Assembly: GCA_905221605.1 (NCBI GenBank)
Contig: CAJNDS010000891.1
Coordinates: 742,288 to 806,287, forward strand
Length of the DNA: 64,000 nucleotides
Direction of reading: 5' to 3'
Origin: Symbiodinium natans
Lineage: Eukaryota; Sar; Dinophyceae; Suessiales; Symbiodiniaceae
The notes under the pieces were generated by a model. That model saw only the letters and a list, made by a program, of their open reading frames with translations, had not been told where the DNA came from and made no database searches. Position 1 is the stretch's first letter. Every line of letters starts with the position of its first letter. Below, piece after piece: positions 1-11,899 of this stretch. A program made the position numbers and the translations under genes.

Positions 1-1099
1 CCACAAGATCGGTACCTAGGCAGCTGTAGCGGCAGGCCACCTAAGGGTCCTGCTCCGCTACCAGTTTGGATTTGATCCCAAGACTGGCAGTCGCACGGTA
101 CGTTTTCACTGCATAGCGTTCATGTAACGGCTACAAGGGGCCCCTTATGAACCGATGGGCCGCGGCATATATTCACATCCTGGCATGACACATTCTATAC
201 ACAGCCTGGATTCAGACTAGCCTAAAACCCCAAACCCTAGACCCCAAACCCAAAACCCCAAAACCCCCAAAACCCTAGCCTAACACCCCAAACCCGCACC
301 CCCTAAAGCCTAAAATCCTAAACCCTGCCAAACAAAAAAACTCAACTCCAAAACCCTCAACCCAAACCTCAAAACCCTGAAACACCGAAACACTAAACCC
401 TAAACCCCACACCCTAAACTCCAAAACCCCTAAGATCTAAACACCCCGAGACCCTAAACCCTAAAAACCCCTGAACCTCCCTAAAACCCCCTAAGCACCC
501 CTAGACCCTAAACCTAAACCCTAAACAACCCCAAACCCTCCCCAAAACTCCCGAAACCCGAAACCCTAAAGCCCGCAAACCCTCTTGGGGGCCCTGCGCC
601 CAACGCTGCCCAGGTCGGAGCCCACCTCTCCCCAGGCTCTTATCATGGGAAGGGTTTTAAGTTTTAAGGTTTAGGGTTTAGGGCTAGGGTTTAGGGATTA
701 GAGTTTGGGGTTTAGGATTTGGGGTTTAGGGTTTCGGGTTTAGGGTTTGGGGTTTAGGGCTTTGGAGTTTAGGAAGCTAGGGCCCGGGGCCTGTAGGCTT
801 CAGGGATTGGTTCGGCGTTTTGCAGGCGTAGGAGTTTAGGATTCCAGGTTTAGGGTTTTAGGGTTTAGGGTTTAGGGTTTAGGGTTTAGGGTTTCGGGTT
901 TAGGGTTTAGGGTTTCGGGTTTAGGGTTTATAGGGTTTCAAATAGACCCGCTAACCTGCCGTACTCGGCTTGTGTGCTGGCCAAATGTGGAAGGGCAAGA
1001 CAAGACAAAGGAGCATTAAACCCAAAAACCCCTAAACCCTTAACCCTAAACCCGAAACCCGAAACCCTAAACCCGAAACCCTAAACCCTAAACAGCAAA

Positions 1100-1200
1100 C
1101 TTCCCAGCATCCCGGAGCAGAAGGGATGCCTGGAAATCCGCTCGCAAGGCGGCGCCGTTCCACTCCAGCGAGGGTGCCTTGGGGCGAAGCCGGAAGCGCT
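1100..1200 (-). CDS. Exon candidate
   Basis: Minus strand open as RLRPKAPSLEWNGAALRADF, with the PSLEW pattern seen in first strands of FnIII-like domains. CCCTAAA repeats lie on the low-coordinate side, and the order on the other side is mixed. Other short GC-rich candidates in the first 7 kb are 590-650, 1375-1445, 3490-3560 (VSAMRTDVGSPRLRAG) and 6105-6055 (VFLGSSTSTLASRD). Confidence 0.3.
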
Positions 1201-1888
1201 TGAAACCCTAAAGGGTTTAGGGTTCAGGGTATTTAGGGTTTATAGGTTTAGGGTTTAGGGTTTAGGGTTTAGGGTTTAGGGGTTTTGGGGTTTAGAGGGC
1301 TTGGGGCCCTAAACCCTCCCAGCCCTCAACCGGTTCGAGGGCTTTGGGTTCTAAACGCCCTCTCGCCGGCTCTGCTGGCCCAGGCGCCATGGACAGCGCC
1401 GACGGCGCAGCCGCGCGAAGGACGTTCCTGGATCTGTGGCGGCTCAGGGTTTAGGTTTTGGGGTTTAGGGTTTAGGGTTTAGGGTTTAGGGCTTAGGGTT
1501 TAGGGTTTAGGGTTTAGGTTTTCAGGGCTTCGGTGTGTACAAGTTTAGCGTTTACGGGTTGGTTAGGGGGGAGGGGTTCAGCATTTGATTCGGGTTTTCG
1601 ATCTCGGCCCTACGCCCTAAACCCCAGAAACCCCTAAACCCCAATAAGGCCTGGGCTCTGCCGTTCAGTGCGAAATCGAAGTGGAAAGACAAAACTTGTA
1701 AAAGTACTTCTGTTGGCTATAAGGAAGAGGAACATCCCAACCCACAAAGCTCTAAACCTTGAATCCCGAACAGAAACCTAAACCATGACACAAATGCCTC
1801 ATCCGAGGCTGCTGTGGATGAGTGGTGGCCTTCTGGGAGGGGTTTACGGGCTTAAACCCTGGAGGTTTAAGGCTTAGGGTTTAGGGTT

Positions 1889-1984
1889 GGGATGTTCCCC
1901 CCGTATACTACCAGTCTTTAATAGGTATTATAATAGGGGACACTATAATCCCTATTAAGGACTGTTAGTATAAGGGGAACATCT
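1889..1984. mobile_element. Inverted-repeat element, family E
   Basis: Starts GGGATGTTCCCCCCGTATAC and ends GTATAAGGGGAACATCTC, with an inner AGTCCTTAATA.../...TATTAAGGACT arm. Related copies at about 41589-41667, 44818-44885, 49455-49519, 53686-53770 and 58888-58950, several truncated on one side. Confidence 0.8.
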
Positions 1985-2089
1985 CAAGGATTAGGGTTTA
2001 GGGTTTTGGGTTCGGGCGAACAACCCTAAACCCTAAACCCTAAGCCCTAAGCCCTAAACCCTAAACCCTCAACCCTAAACCCTAGCTTG

Positions 2090-2165
2090 AGTGGAGGCAC
2101 GTGGGCACTTCCGGGGCTGCCGTAGAGCAGAGAAGCCAAAGCTCGTCCGCCCAACCGCCAAGGGC
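2090..2165 (-). CDS. Exon candidate with GWADELWLLCS motif
   Basis: After GTGAG at 2166 the minus strand reads ALGGWADELWLLCSTAAPEV. Framed by CCCTAAA repeats at 2020-2085 and TTTAGGG at 2172-2195. Similar to the exon at 35608 (GWGQQLWLRCS). Exact donor not determined. Confidence 0.38.
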
Positions 2166-3634
2166 CTCACTAGGGTTTAGGGTTTAGGGTTTAGGGATTC
2201 TTATGGGGAGCTTTAAGGTGTTTATAGGGTTTCTGCTTGAGGGTTTGAACCCTAGGGCTTAGGGTTTCGGGCTTAGGGTTTCGGGTTTAGGGGTTGAGGT
2301 TTAGGGTTTCGGGTTTCGGGTTTGGGTAATTACACCCCAAGTGGAATACTGTGCAAGGTTTGGGGTCTAGAGATCTAGCAGGGGCTGCTCCTCCTCCCAC
2401 TCAGCCCCTGCTTTGTTGGCAGAAAGCGGCTCAACTTGTCCATTATGTAGGGGTTGAGGGTTTAGGGTTTAGGGTTTCGAGTTTAGAGTTTAGGGTGTGC
2501 TATACGCAAGACATGTAAAGTTTGGGGCTTCTAGGTACACAATTTACGGGCTCAGGGTTGATGAGGGTTGTTCAGGCAACCCTAAACCCCAAACGCTAAA
2601 CACTAAACCCTAAACCTTGAACCCTAACCCTATACGCTAAACGAAAATCTGCAAGCTTGAAGCACAAACTAACTCTAACTATGACGATTCACCCTGCGTG
2701 CCAGCATGAGTCCTGAGCATTCTACGACTCAGGGTGCAGGGTTTAGGGTTTGGGGTTTAGGGAGACTGAAGAGAGATTAGCGCGATCAAGCTCCTGAAAA
2801 AGAAGCTGTGCCAGAGAAGAAAAGTACCATCGTGCAAGAGGAAGCGATGCATTCATATCTGTGGGCAGGAGGGGCGCAGTCTTGATACAAACTTGCGCGT
2901 GGCCATCCAAGTGAGACTTGTGAGACATGGTTGGGATTTGAATCTTGACCTTGTGTTGTCATTCTGGTTTAAGATTTCAGGGCTACCCTATAAGGCTCCA
3001 AATAGCCCAAAGGAGGTATTGTGTACAGACTTTCGACCCCAAACGCAGGGATTCTGTTATACTTGGAGCCCTTTGGTTCGGGCCATGGACGCAAAGGGGC
3101 AAACAGCGTTTCAACAACAATGACCACGGTTTAGGGTTTAGGGTTTAGGGTTTAGGGTTTAGGGTTTAGGGTTTAGGGTTTAAGCCCTAAACCGGTAGCC
3201 CTAAACCCTGGGCGAAAGAAAAGTAAGTACCTGAGGCGGTATCTCCTTGGGTGTGTTAACTAAGGTTCCTTCAGCAAATGCTAGGAAGCCGCAGGGTTCC
3301 CTAAACCCTAAACCCTGAACCCAAAACCCTAAACCCTATAAACCCTAAACCCTAAGCCCTAAACCCTAAACCCTATAAACCCTATAAACCCTATAAACCC
3401 TAAACCCGATAAACCCTATAAACCCTATAAACCCTATAAACCCTATAAACCCGAAACCCTGAACCCCTACTTCGGCGACCTAAAGCCCTGCGCGCCAGCG
3501 CGAAGTCTGGGGCTCCCCACATCGGTGCGCATGGCAGACACCTGCCGCGCGAGTAAGGTGAGTTGGGTTGACCTAGCCCTAAACCCTAAACCCTAAACCC
3601 TATAAACCTGAAACCCTAAACCCTAAACCCTGAA

Positions 3635-3810
3635 ACCCTGAAACGCTGCCTGAAACCCTGAAACCCTGAAACCCTGAAACCCTGAAACCCTGAAACCCTG
3701 AAACCCTGAAACCCTGCAAACCCTGCAAACCCTGCAAACCCTGCAAACCCTGAAACCCTGAAACCCTGCAAACCCTGCAAACCCTGAAACCCTGAAACCC
3801 AAACCCTGAA
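3635..3810. repeat. (CCCTGAAA)n/(CCCTGCAAA)n variant array
   Basis: Octamer CCCTGAAA and nonamer CCCTGCAAA units alternate in blocks, next to the FSLCY exon at 3853. Similar blocks of CCCTCAAAA and CCCTGAAAA lie at 61510-61640. Confidence 0.85.
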
Positions 3811-3852
3811 AACCCTGAAGCCCTGAGCCCTGGACCCGGAAGCCGCCTCGCT

Positions 3853-3911
3853 CAAGGACGTGCCCGTGCCGTAGCACAGGGAAAACTGCCCCGACGCCGG
3901 CATCATGGTTC
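3853..3911 (-). CDS. Exon with QFSLCYGTGTS motif
   Basis: Minus-strand open segment after GGAG at 3913, reading TMMPASGQFSLCYGTGTSLS. It resembles the 52.8-kb exon (RFSLCYSTTAEY), suggesting that the left and right genes share a module. Flanked by degenerate CCCTGAAA repeats at the low side and a TTTAGGG array at the high side. Confidence 0.45.
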
Positions 3912-4183
3912 CTCCACAGGTTTAGGGTTTAGGGTTTAGGGTTTAGGGTTTAGGGTTTAGGGTTTAGGGCTAGAGACGAGCTTCGGGTTACTTGCCGAGT
4001 ACAGGACATCGGGGGAATATACGCCATAGTACCTTCACGCAAACACTGCCCAACAAAACTCAAACCCTAAACCCTGGGCAACGAACCCTCGCCCCCCCAG
4101 CCCCACATGCACGAAGAGCTCCTATGAAGGGTACTACGAGGCACCCTCAAGACCCCCCAAAATGAGATCCTCTACCCTAAGAA

Positions 4184-4278
4184 TCCATGTACTTAAATAG
4201 GGAATACTTGGGTCTTAAAGTATCTCGTATGTAGGGACTTTTAGGCCCAAGTATATAACTATTATATAGGTACATGGA
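4184..4278. mobile_element. Inverted-repeat element, family H
   Basis: Starts TCCATGTACTTAAATAGGGA and ends TATATAGGTACATGGA; inside are TACTTGGG and CCCAAGTA arms. A close copy is at 44601-44690, with fragments near 40218-40272 and 47490-47572. Confidence 0.8.
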
Positions 4279-5118
4279 CCTAGAACCCTAAACCCCTAAA
4301 CCCCAAACCCCAAACCCCAAACCCCAAACCCTAAACCCTGCCTTCATCTGCTCAGAATCATCTAAGACCCTTAGGGTCTACTTTTTGACTCAGCCTTGGT
4401 TGGGCCATGTAACTTCAAAGGTAAGCCCTAAACCCTAAACCCTAAAAGCTAAACGCCCACACCCTAAACCCTAAACCCCAAGCCCTAAACCCTAAAACCA
4501 TCACCACGTTTGGCGAGTCTGGAGAGTTATCAAACACCGGCGAAGGAATCGAGTTCTCATCACTGCCAGCAACAAAATCTGCGCTACCAGGGACAGCAGC
4601 CTTTCCGGTCATGATGAATGGGCTGGCAGAACCGCTAATCTCCTGCGAGTCCAACAAAGATCTTTTGCGAGGTCTGCCACAACTGAAATGACGCTGTCAG
4701 CCTCGTCAAGTTTGTGAGATGATGCTTTTCCTCAGGAATCTGCTTTCTGTTGTTCATTTACAGCCCTAACCCCGAAACCCTAAGCCCTAAATTTTCTACA
4801 CCCTTGTATTAAACGTATGATTGCCTATGATGGTTCTCAGGGGAGTAGCGGGGTAATCTTGCTGCGGCCGTCCCAAGACCCTTTGTTTGCGAACAGCCCA
4901 AAAGCATACATAATACTAGCAGGTGCAAGCTTGGGGACTGGTAGGTAACCTATACAGAATCCTACTATATAGAAAGGTAAATCTTTTTTGGGCCAGGGCA
5001 TTAAAGCCGCTCACATGGTGGGAGCCGAGTCTTGACCCCAAACCCTTGCATCCCAGACCCTGAACCCCAAACCCCGAACCCTGAACCCTGAAGTGTAGAC
5101 CCTATAGACCCTAAACCC

Positions 5119-5262
5119 TACTTGGAGTTTCATGGTACTTCTTAGCCAAGTATAGCTGTACTTATAACCCACTTATAAGCCCCTTAAGTGCCATAAGATG
5201 GTTAGAAGTACAGTTACAAGTACAGTTGTAATTGGTTAATAAGTGCCATGAACCTCCAAGTA
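5119..5262. mobile_element. Inverted-repeat element, family A
   Basis: 144 bp, starts TACTTGGAGTTTCATGG and ends CCATGAACCTCCAAGTA. An uninterrupted copy that shows the empty site of the nested copy at 60.4 kb (GCCATAAGATGGTTAGAAG here). Flanked by CCCTAAA-type units on both sides. Confidence 0.85.
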
Positions 5263-6144
5263 GACCCTAAATCCTAAACGGTTTTGGTGAGAGAGCTTGC
5301 TGAAATGCATATGATATATCGTGCTTGCAGGACTTGTAGGGACGGAACCAACCAACTGTCAAAACCATGTCCTCTAAACCCGAAACCCTACACTTCCTAC
5401 ACCCTTCGGGCTTTAGGGGCCTTAACCCCCCTGAAGCTGCTGCGCCTGTTTGGCTCTCCACTGCGATCGACACCGTCGAAGGCTGTAGCCTACTTACTGC
5501 ACATGCGCCCTCTGCCAGGAATCCGGTTGGGGGGTCTTACCATAAACCCTAAACTCTAAACCCTTAACCCCAAACCCTAAACCCTAAACCCTGATGGGTG
5601 TAGGAGATCTCACGCGAAGCAAACAGTTCATGCAACTGTCCTGCCGACTTCCCGAAATCGCGATGGGGTCTATATGTTCAGGGCTTGGGGGGGGGCCTTT
5701 AGGGTTTAGGGCTTAGGGTTTAAGGTTTAGGGTTAATGGGGTTGTTCAAGCCGTACGAAGATCAAGGGGAGTCAAACTTGGACACCTAAGGATGTAAGAC
5801 TTAGAGGCTCCCGTACTCGACTCTCAATATGGCCCTTATCTTCCCGCGCAGCGGATCTTTACAAAGAGCCCCCGAAACCTCACCGTACCATACCCTAAAC
5901 CCTAAACCCTAAACCCTAAACCCTGAACCCTAAACCCTAAACCCTAAACCCTAAACCCCAGGGTAAACCCTAAACCCTAAACCCTAAACCCTAAACCCTA
6001 AACCCTAAACCCTAAACCCTAAACCCTAAACCCTAAACAACCACTGAGGCAGAGCGGCATGACATCCCGAGAGGCCAGTGTTGATGTCGAGCTGCCGAGG
6101 AAGACCTGCGATGGGGGGGGTTTAGGGTTTAGGGTTTAGGGTTT

Positions 6145-6190
6145 AAGGGTTAAGGGTTAAGGGTTAAGGGTTAAGGGTTAAGGGTTAAGG
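6145..6190. repeat. (GGGTTAA)n variant array
   Basis: Six to seven copies of GGGTTAA embedded between GGGTTTA units. Confidence 0.85.
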
Positions 6191-6392
6191 GTTTAGGGTT
6201 TAGGGGTGTAGGGTTTAGGGTTAGGGGTGGGGGAGGGGAGGGGTCCCTGTGAGGTGTCAAATCATTGTACCCTGAGAGCCCCATACCCCTGAGTTACGGG
6301 GTATTGGCTCTCCCTGAGAGAGGCTATGAGGAAACTTAGGAGCCAAGCCCAAAATCCCGCCCTTCAACCTGCATGAGTTGTTCGTTGTTCAT

Positions 6393-6481
6393 ACGGGGGT
6401 TTACGAACATAAGGGACCCCTAACAGTAGGATTCCCTTATAGTAAGGGCCCAATCAGATTCCCCTAAGTTCGGGAAGCCCC
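6393..6481. mobile_element. Inverted-repeat element, family F
   Basis: Imperfect termini GGGGTTTACGAACATAAGGG and CCCCTAAGTTCGGGAAGCCC. Related copies at about 8221-8330 and 39350-39428. Confidence 0.65.
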
Positions 6482-6660
6482 CAGATGTCTTTCAGCCTGC
6501 CGCGCCACATGTCTGAAACAAAACCATGGTAAGGCCACGCACTACACCGCGACTCATTTGACATGTGGGGGCTATCTTGTAGACCCTCCATCCTAAGCCC
6601 TAAACTTCCCTAAACCCCAAACCCTAGACCCCAAAGCCGAAACCCTAAACCCTAAATCCA

Positions 6661-6770
6661 TTCTTAGTTGCTGAGTTCATAAGCCCCAAAGAAGTGTACA
6701 CTTTTAGTTCTTTTGAAGATTATAGTGTCCCTAAAAAAGTGTAAAGTGTGCTCACTCAGCTACTAAGCAT
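6661..6770. mobile_element. Inverted-repeat element at the 3' end of the nucleotidyltransferase-like gene
   Basis: Arms CTTAGTTGCTGAG and CTCAGCTACTAAG, with an inner GTGTACACTTTT/AAAAAGTGTAAAG pairing. The right arm overlaps the TAG stop codon (6765-6763), so the element may supply the stop and 3' end of that gene. Confidence 0.6.
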
Positions 6771-7871
6771 TCAAGTCGTCAGGCTCGGGGGCTTCCGCCA
6801 CCTTCTGCAGCAAGTAGCCGTACTTCGTGCCTTGGGACTGCCGTTGCCACCGACGTAAGAGCTGATACGCGCAGACCTGCATCTCCGCCTCCGCCTTATC
6901 CTTGGCTGCACTTAGGAGGGTAGCAAAAAACTAAACTTTTAGCTGCCTTATTAAGAAGCCAATAAACCCAAAAAGGCTAAAGATGTAATGTTACAGTAAA
7001 GCACCACAAAGTATCTTTCCATTCAGCAGCTGAACTTTCGTTTGGTCTGAGGTCTAGGTACTCCAAGTAATTCGGGACCCAATCCAGGTTACGCTCCTCA
7101 GCAATCGCAAGCATTTCCAGCTGCTTGTAGCAAAAACGCAGCTTGCCGCCCAACGCATTCCAGTCTCGGGCAAAGTGTTTCTTCCGCTGTGGACTCATCA
7201 GCGAGCGAATTCGACTGACAACCTTGGCAAAGTTGCCCACCTCGATGTTCTTTTCGCATTTGCTCATGCGATCCTGGTCCGTCATCCTCTCATCACCGCA
7301 CTGAAGAGTGATGTCTATGGGGATGAGCCACTCCTGGCTGGACTCGTATACGCCAGTCAGACTGACAACGTCGCAGCCTCCTGCTCGGATCAATCGTAGA
7401 ACCTCAGCCAGCGAGCCACTCCCAGCCCAGCTCTCGTCAAAGACATCCTCCCCATTTGACGCAACCTTCGCCGACGTGATGGAGATGTCGCGCCGAAAGA
7501 GTGCCTGTGCGGCTGCATGCAGTCGCTGGAAGTCATCCTCGGAAACTTCATTCTTCTGCTTGGCGTTGAAAATCAGATCAATGTCAGAGACGTACGCCAC
7601 GTGGGGTGATTGATGAGAGGCCGCCTCTCATCAAGAAGGCATACGGTCGCAATTGCCGCTCCTGTTTATGGCCGACATTCTGCACCTCCTTCCAAAGCCG
7701 ATCTTTGTTTGGGTAGACAATGCGCGCACAGGCTGCCTCCACAGGCTTGTGTGCGGCAGGCATCGGCCCTCTAACAGTGCTAGAAAGGCTTTGTAGAGTG
7801 CGCCTTGTGCATGCTATTGGGGGATGCCTGGTACTGAAGCCCAAGACCGAGAAACCAATACATACATTCAT
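6763..7871 (-). CDS. Nucleotidyltransferase-like protein with C-terminal death-fold-like helices (5' end unresolved)
   Basis: The main exon (about 7613-7016) encodes AYVSDIDLIF, matching the D-x-D metal motif of the polymerase-beta nucleotidyltransferase fold. About 90 residues later comes WLIPIDITLQ, which fits the third acidic strand. Splicing at 7016 (AAA|GATACT, GA donor) to 6900 (AAG|GATAAG) keeps frame and adds a 45-residue last exon ending TAG at 6763. That exon contains CAYQLLRRWQ and TKYGYLLQKVAEA, a helix pattern like the death domain. Upstream, 7790-7690 encodes ARIVYPNKDRLWKEV, in another frame. A roughly 60-nt GC-AG intron or a frameshift at a palindrome (7607-7634) may separate the two. 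The NTase call rests on motifs only; the usual Gly-Ser motif before them is not evident, so activity is uncertain. Confidence 0.6.
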
Positions 7872-8688
7872 GCGTATGTCTGGCCGTCACAAGTGCCCGT
7901 GCTGCAAAGACTTGCTGGCGGACGTGAGGAACTGGACCGGCTGCATCCATGCACACACACATGCGCATGGCCTGCGTATGGGTGCCGAATTTTTGAGTTG
8001 TGAATTCCTTCCCTAAACCTAAAAGGCCCAAAACACCCATTGTTCAAGACACCACCCTGCATCCCTGTTTCTCCCCTCTGTCTTGTCTCGGCTCTCTTAT
8101 CCTAATCTCCCCCCACCATCGCTGAACCTGGCTACGGTTTGAGTGCTAGCTACCTCCGTCTCTGTATACTGTACCTTCTAAAGACCCGGAACAGCGGAGA
8201 AAGTATCTTGATGATCAGATGGGAGTTTACGAAATAGGGGACCCCAAAATACAGACCCCAAATTGTAGGATCCCCTTGAAAAAGAATTAAGGTACCCATG
8301 TTATCGTGAAACCCACCCCAAAATTATGACGGTGGGCATGATCTGGATGACGAGGATGCTGCTGCAGAGCCCCATGTCTCCAAACCCTAAACCCTAAACC
8401 CCGAACCCTAAACCCCTACTACCCCAGATCTTCCAAAAGCCGTTCATTAAGGCATGTACCCTACTTCTTAGTAAGGACCCTTAGTATAAACTATAGGAAA
8501 ATTCCTTGTGGGACCCTGTAGAACTTCAACCCTAAACCCCAAACCCTAAAGCCCGAACCCTAAACCCTAAACCCCTACTACCCTCTAGAACGTGGGGGAA
8601 CCGCAAACCCCAAACCCCAAACCCCAAACCACCCTAAACCCTAAACCTCTAAACCCCCACACCCCTACTAAATTCATAAACCCCTACA

Positions 8689-9212
8689 CTAAAACCCTAA
8701 ACCCCTAAACCCCTAAACCCCTAAACCCCTAAACCCCTAAACCCCTAAACCCCTAAACCCCTAAACCCTTAACCCCTAAACCCCTAAACCCCTAAACCCC
8801 TAAACCCCTAAACCCCTAAACCCCTAAACCCCCCCTAAACCCCTAAACCCCTAAACCCCTAAACCCCTAAACCCCTAAACCCCTAAACCCCTAAACCCCC
8901 CCTAAACCCCTAAACCCCTAAACCCCTAAACCCCTAAACCCCTAAACCCCTAAACCCCTAAACCCCTAAACCCCTAAACCCCTAAACCCCTAAACCCCTA
9001 AACCCCTAAACCCCTAAACCCCTAAACCCCTAAACCCCTACCCCCTAAACCCCTAAACCCCTAAACCCCTAAACCCCTAAACCCCTAAACCCCTAACCCC
9101 TAAACCCCTAAACCCCTAAACCCCTAAACCCCTAAACCCCTAAACCCCTAAACCCCTAAACCCCTAAACCCCTAAACCCCTAAACCTCTAAACCCCTAAA
9201 CCCCTAAACCCT
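8689..9212. repeat. (CCCCTAAA)n octamer array
   Basis: About 520 bp made almost entirely of the octamer CCCCTAAA, with a few length slips (CCCCCC at 8827 and 8897). It is followed by heptamer CCCTAAA. The unit is one base longer than the heptamer used elsewhere. Confidence 0.9.
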
Positions 9213-9431
9213 AAACTACTACTAACTTCATCAAACCCCAAACCCCAAACCCCAAACCCTAAACCCTAAACCCTAAACCCTAAACCCTAAACCCTAAACC
9301 CTAAACTCATTTCAAAGGGGGGGGGGGGAGATTAAAACCCTAAACCCTAAACCCTAAACCCTAAACCCTAAACCCTAAACCCTAAACCCTAAACCCTAAA
9401 CCTCATTCCAAAGGAGGGGGCTCGGTGGGGC

Positions 9432-10543
9432 CTGCCACGTCTCCGCGGACGTCACGCGCAGCGGCGCCGACAGCAGAGCCGGGCTCTGCGACTCAGGATC
9501 CTCCGGGCTCAGCTTACTAGGGTTTAGGGTTTAGGGTTTAGGGTTTAGGGCTTAGGGTTTAGGGTTTAGGGCTGAGGGCTTAGGGCTCAGGACTTAGGGT
9601 TTGGGGCTTCGGGTTTACGGGCTTAAGGTTGCTTCATGGCTTCTGTTGTTTGTTGTTGTTGTTGTTGTCGTTTTTTTTTTTTTGGGGGGGGGGGGGGGTT
9701 CAGGTCTGTTGATGGTTTTTGTTGGGTTCTCATGGGATGTTTTGAGGGTTGTTGGGTGTTCGGGTTGAGGTTGTTTTGAGGTTTCAGGGCTTAGGCTCTC
9801 TTTCTTTGATGGGTGTAGGGTTTTTAGGTTTTTTTTGATTTTGTTGTGTGTGTGTGTGTCTTGTCATTGCTTTTGGGGCTTTGGGCTCATAGGCGTTTCA
9901 GGGTTCTTGTTGGATGTTTTATGTTTTGGTTTTGGGGTTCAGTTCTCGGTTTTTCGCATTTGTTGCTGGGGGGGGTTAGGGTTTTTGGGTTGATCTGCTG
10001 AAGAAGGCGCACGCTTTGCTACTGCCGAAGTAAGCCTTATAGGCGGCAAGGTTATGCGGATGGGTCGCGGGCCTTCGCTCGCTGGTTTGAGAGTACGTGG
10101 CTGTGGGGCCGTTGACACCCTGCACCGCTTCTCCAAGATCAAGCCCCTTTGCTCGCTTTCATCCAGCATTTTTCGCAAGGCTCGTTGCCACGTTCCTTCA
10201 TGATCCTGCGATAAACTTGCTCATGTCTGCTCAATGCCCCGACATCGGGCCGGTTGTGGCACGACGCTGACCTCAGCAGGATTTCCCCCCCCTCCCCCCC
10301 CACCTCTCACGGGATTCTTCTTGGACTTAAGGTTGAGGGCCATAGTAGGAGCATACTGAGGGGAAACCTTTAGGGGGTACAACCTGAGGAGTACTCGCGA
10401 GTCTTAATCCTTTGAACCTCCCGCAACAAGGTTTAGGGTTTAGGGTTTAGGGTTTAGGATTTAGGGTTTAGGATTTAGGGAACAACCACTCATGGAGTTA
10501 GGGCAGCGGCCTCGCACAGCTCGGTCACCGACAGCTCGACGGC
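9432..10543 (-). CDS. Fibronectin type III exons continuing the left-hand chain
   Basis: Exon 10543-10511 encodes AVELSVTELCE, equivalent to the strand-G segment that reads SITEACTD and RLGEMCADS in the other domains. Exon 9500-9432 encodes DPESQSPALLSAPLRVTSAE, which reads as the domain end, a Pro-containing linker and the first strand of the next domain. Joined (GAG|GCC donor, GAG|GAT acceptor) they stay in frame. A third open stretch at 10119-10030 (STAPQPRTLKPASEGP on the minus strand) also looks like an FnIII linker, but it would interrupt this join. It could be an alternative exon or a decayed copy. The exon giving the Y-corner before 10543 was not found. Confidence 0.6.
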
Positions 10544-11899
10544 CTGCGAACTCTCCGCAAACTGGGGGTAGGCTGGAGGGTTGGGTTTCTTGATGAGAGT
10601 GTAAGAATGAAACCCGAAACCCGAAACCCGAAACCCGAAACCCTAAACCCCAAACCCTAAACCCTAAACCCTAAACCCTGCCATAAGGACGTTTGCCCTG
10701 ATCTCAGACCCGAACCAAGAGCTCTACAAACAACTAGCCCGCAAATTTGTTGATATGTTTTTGCTCTCTATCCTGCTAACTCTCTCTCACCCTCTCTCTC
10801 TCTCTCTCTTTCTCTCCCGCTCTCATTTTTCTCTCTCTCCTTTTTCAACCCCTAACTCAAACCCTGAAACATGAAGCCAAAACCGCTTCTTCGTACAAGC
10901 CAGAGTGCTGCCATGGCGACAATCGGCTCCACCAGGCACTCGCTGTCATGCCGGGTAGACAGGGAACCTCGGACTAGGGCTTGGGGGGCGTTCTAGGCCT
11001 ACCTACACTCCCCCGTTGAATCATCACAATAGAATATGTCTAATATTCCTTTAGGCTTTGTACAAGCCAAAACCATGAGAAGAGAATATGTCGAATACTC
11101 CTTTGGGCTTTACGCAAACCAAAACGTAAGACATTCTGCCAAAGGAATCTATTTTTGGCAGCGGGTTGGCCGGGGTAGCCCCGGCATGCTCCATCCCAGC
11201 CACTTACCTAAAGCCAACTCTCAAACACGACGCCCTAAAATACCCTGAAACCCTAAACCCTAAACCTCCTGAGGATCCCCCTTTAGGGTTGCAGGAGGAT
11301 AGAAGGCGTCCTTAGGGTTGAGGATTGTAAGGGTTTAGGTCTAGGGTTTGGGGTTTGAGGCTTTCAGGTTTAGGGTTTGGGGTTTAGGTCTAGGGTTTGG
11401 GGTTTGAGGCTTTCAGGTTTAGAGTTTGGGGTTTAGGTCTAGGGTTTGGGGTTTGAGGCTTTCAGGTTTAGGGTTTGGGGGTTAAAGCGTCTAGGATTCA
11501 GGGTTGGGGTTCAGGGGCTTCAGGGCTCAGGGCCCAGAGGCCTCCGTCTTTTTGTAGACTCGGGCCTCTGGCGTAGCCCTTCACCCCTCCAAAGAAGCCC
11601 CTGTGCAAATCTTAAGCCCTAAACCCTGGACATAAACCCTACACCCCTACAAAGTCCTCAAACCCCTAATCCTCAAGCCCTAGCCTCAAGCCTACAACTC
11701 TAAACCCCTCAGTCCTAAACTCCTAAACCTCTAAACTCTAACTCTAGCCCTAAACCCTGAACCCCTAAAACTCTACCCTAAACCCTAAACCCGAAACCCG
11801 AGACCTCGAAACCTCGAAACCCAAAACCTCTAACACCCTAGACCTCTAAACCCCAAAGCCCCCAAAGCCCCCCAAACCCTGCTTGTGGTGCCCGGGAGC

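Noticed and set aside
200-1000. Chromosome end or telomere
   Set aside because: Repeats of both orientations occur across the full 64 kb with genes between them, and no terminal uniform array is present.
10030-10119. FnIII linker exon (STAPQPRTLKPASEGP) in the main chain
   Set aside because: The exons at 10543-10511 and 9500-9432 already supply that position; kept only as a possible alternative.
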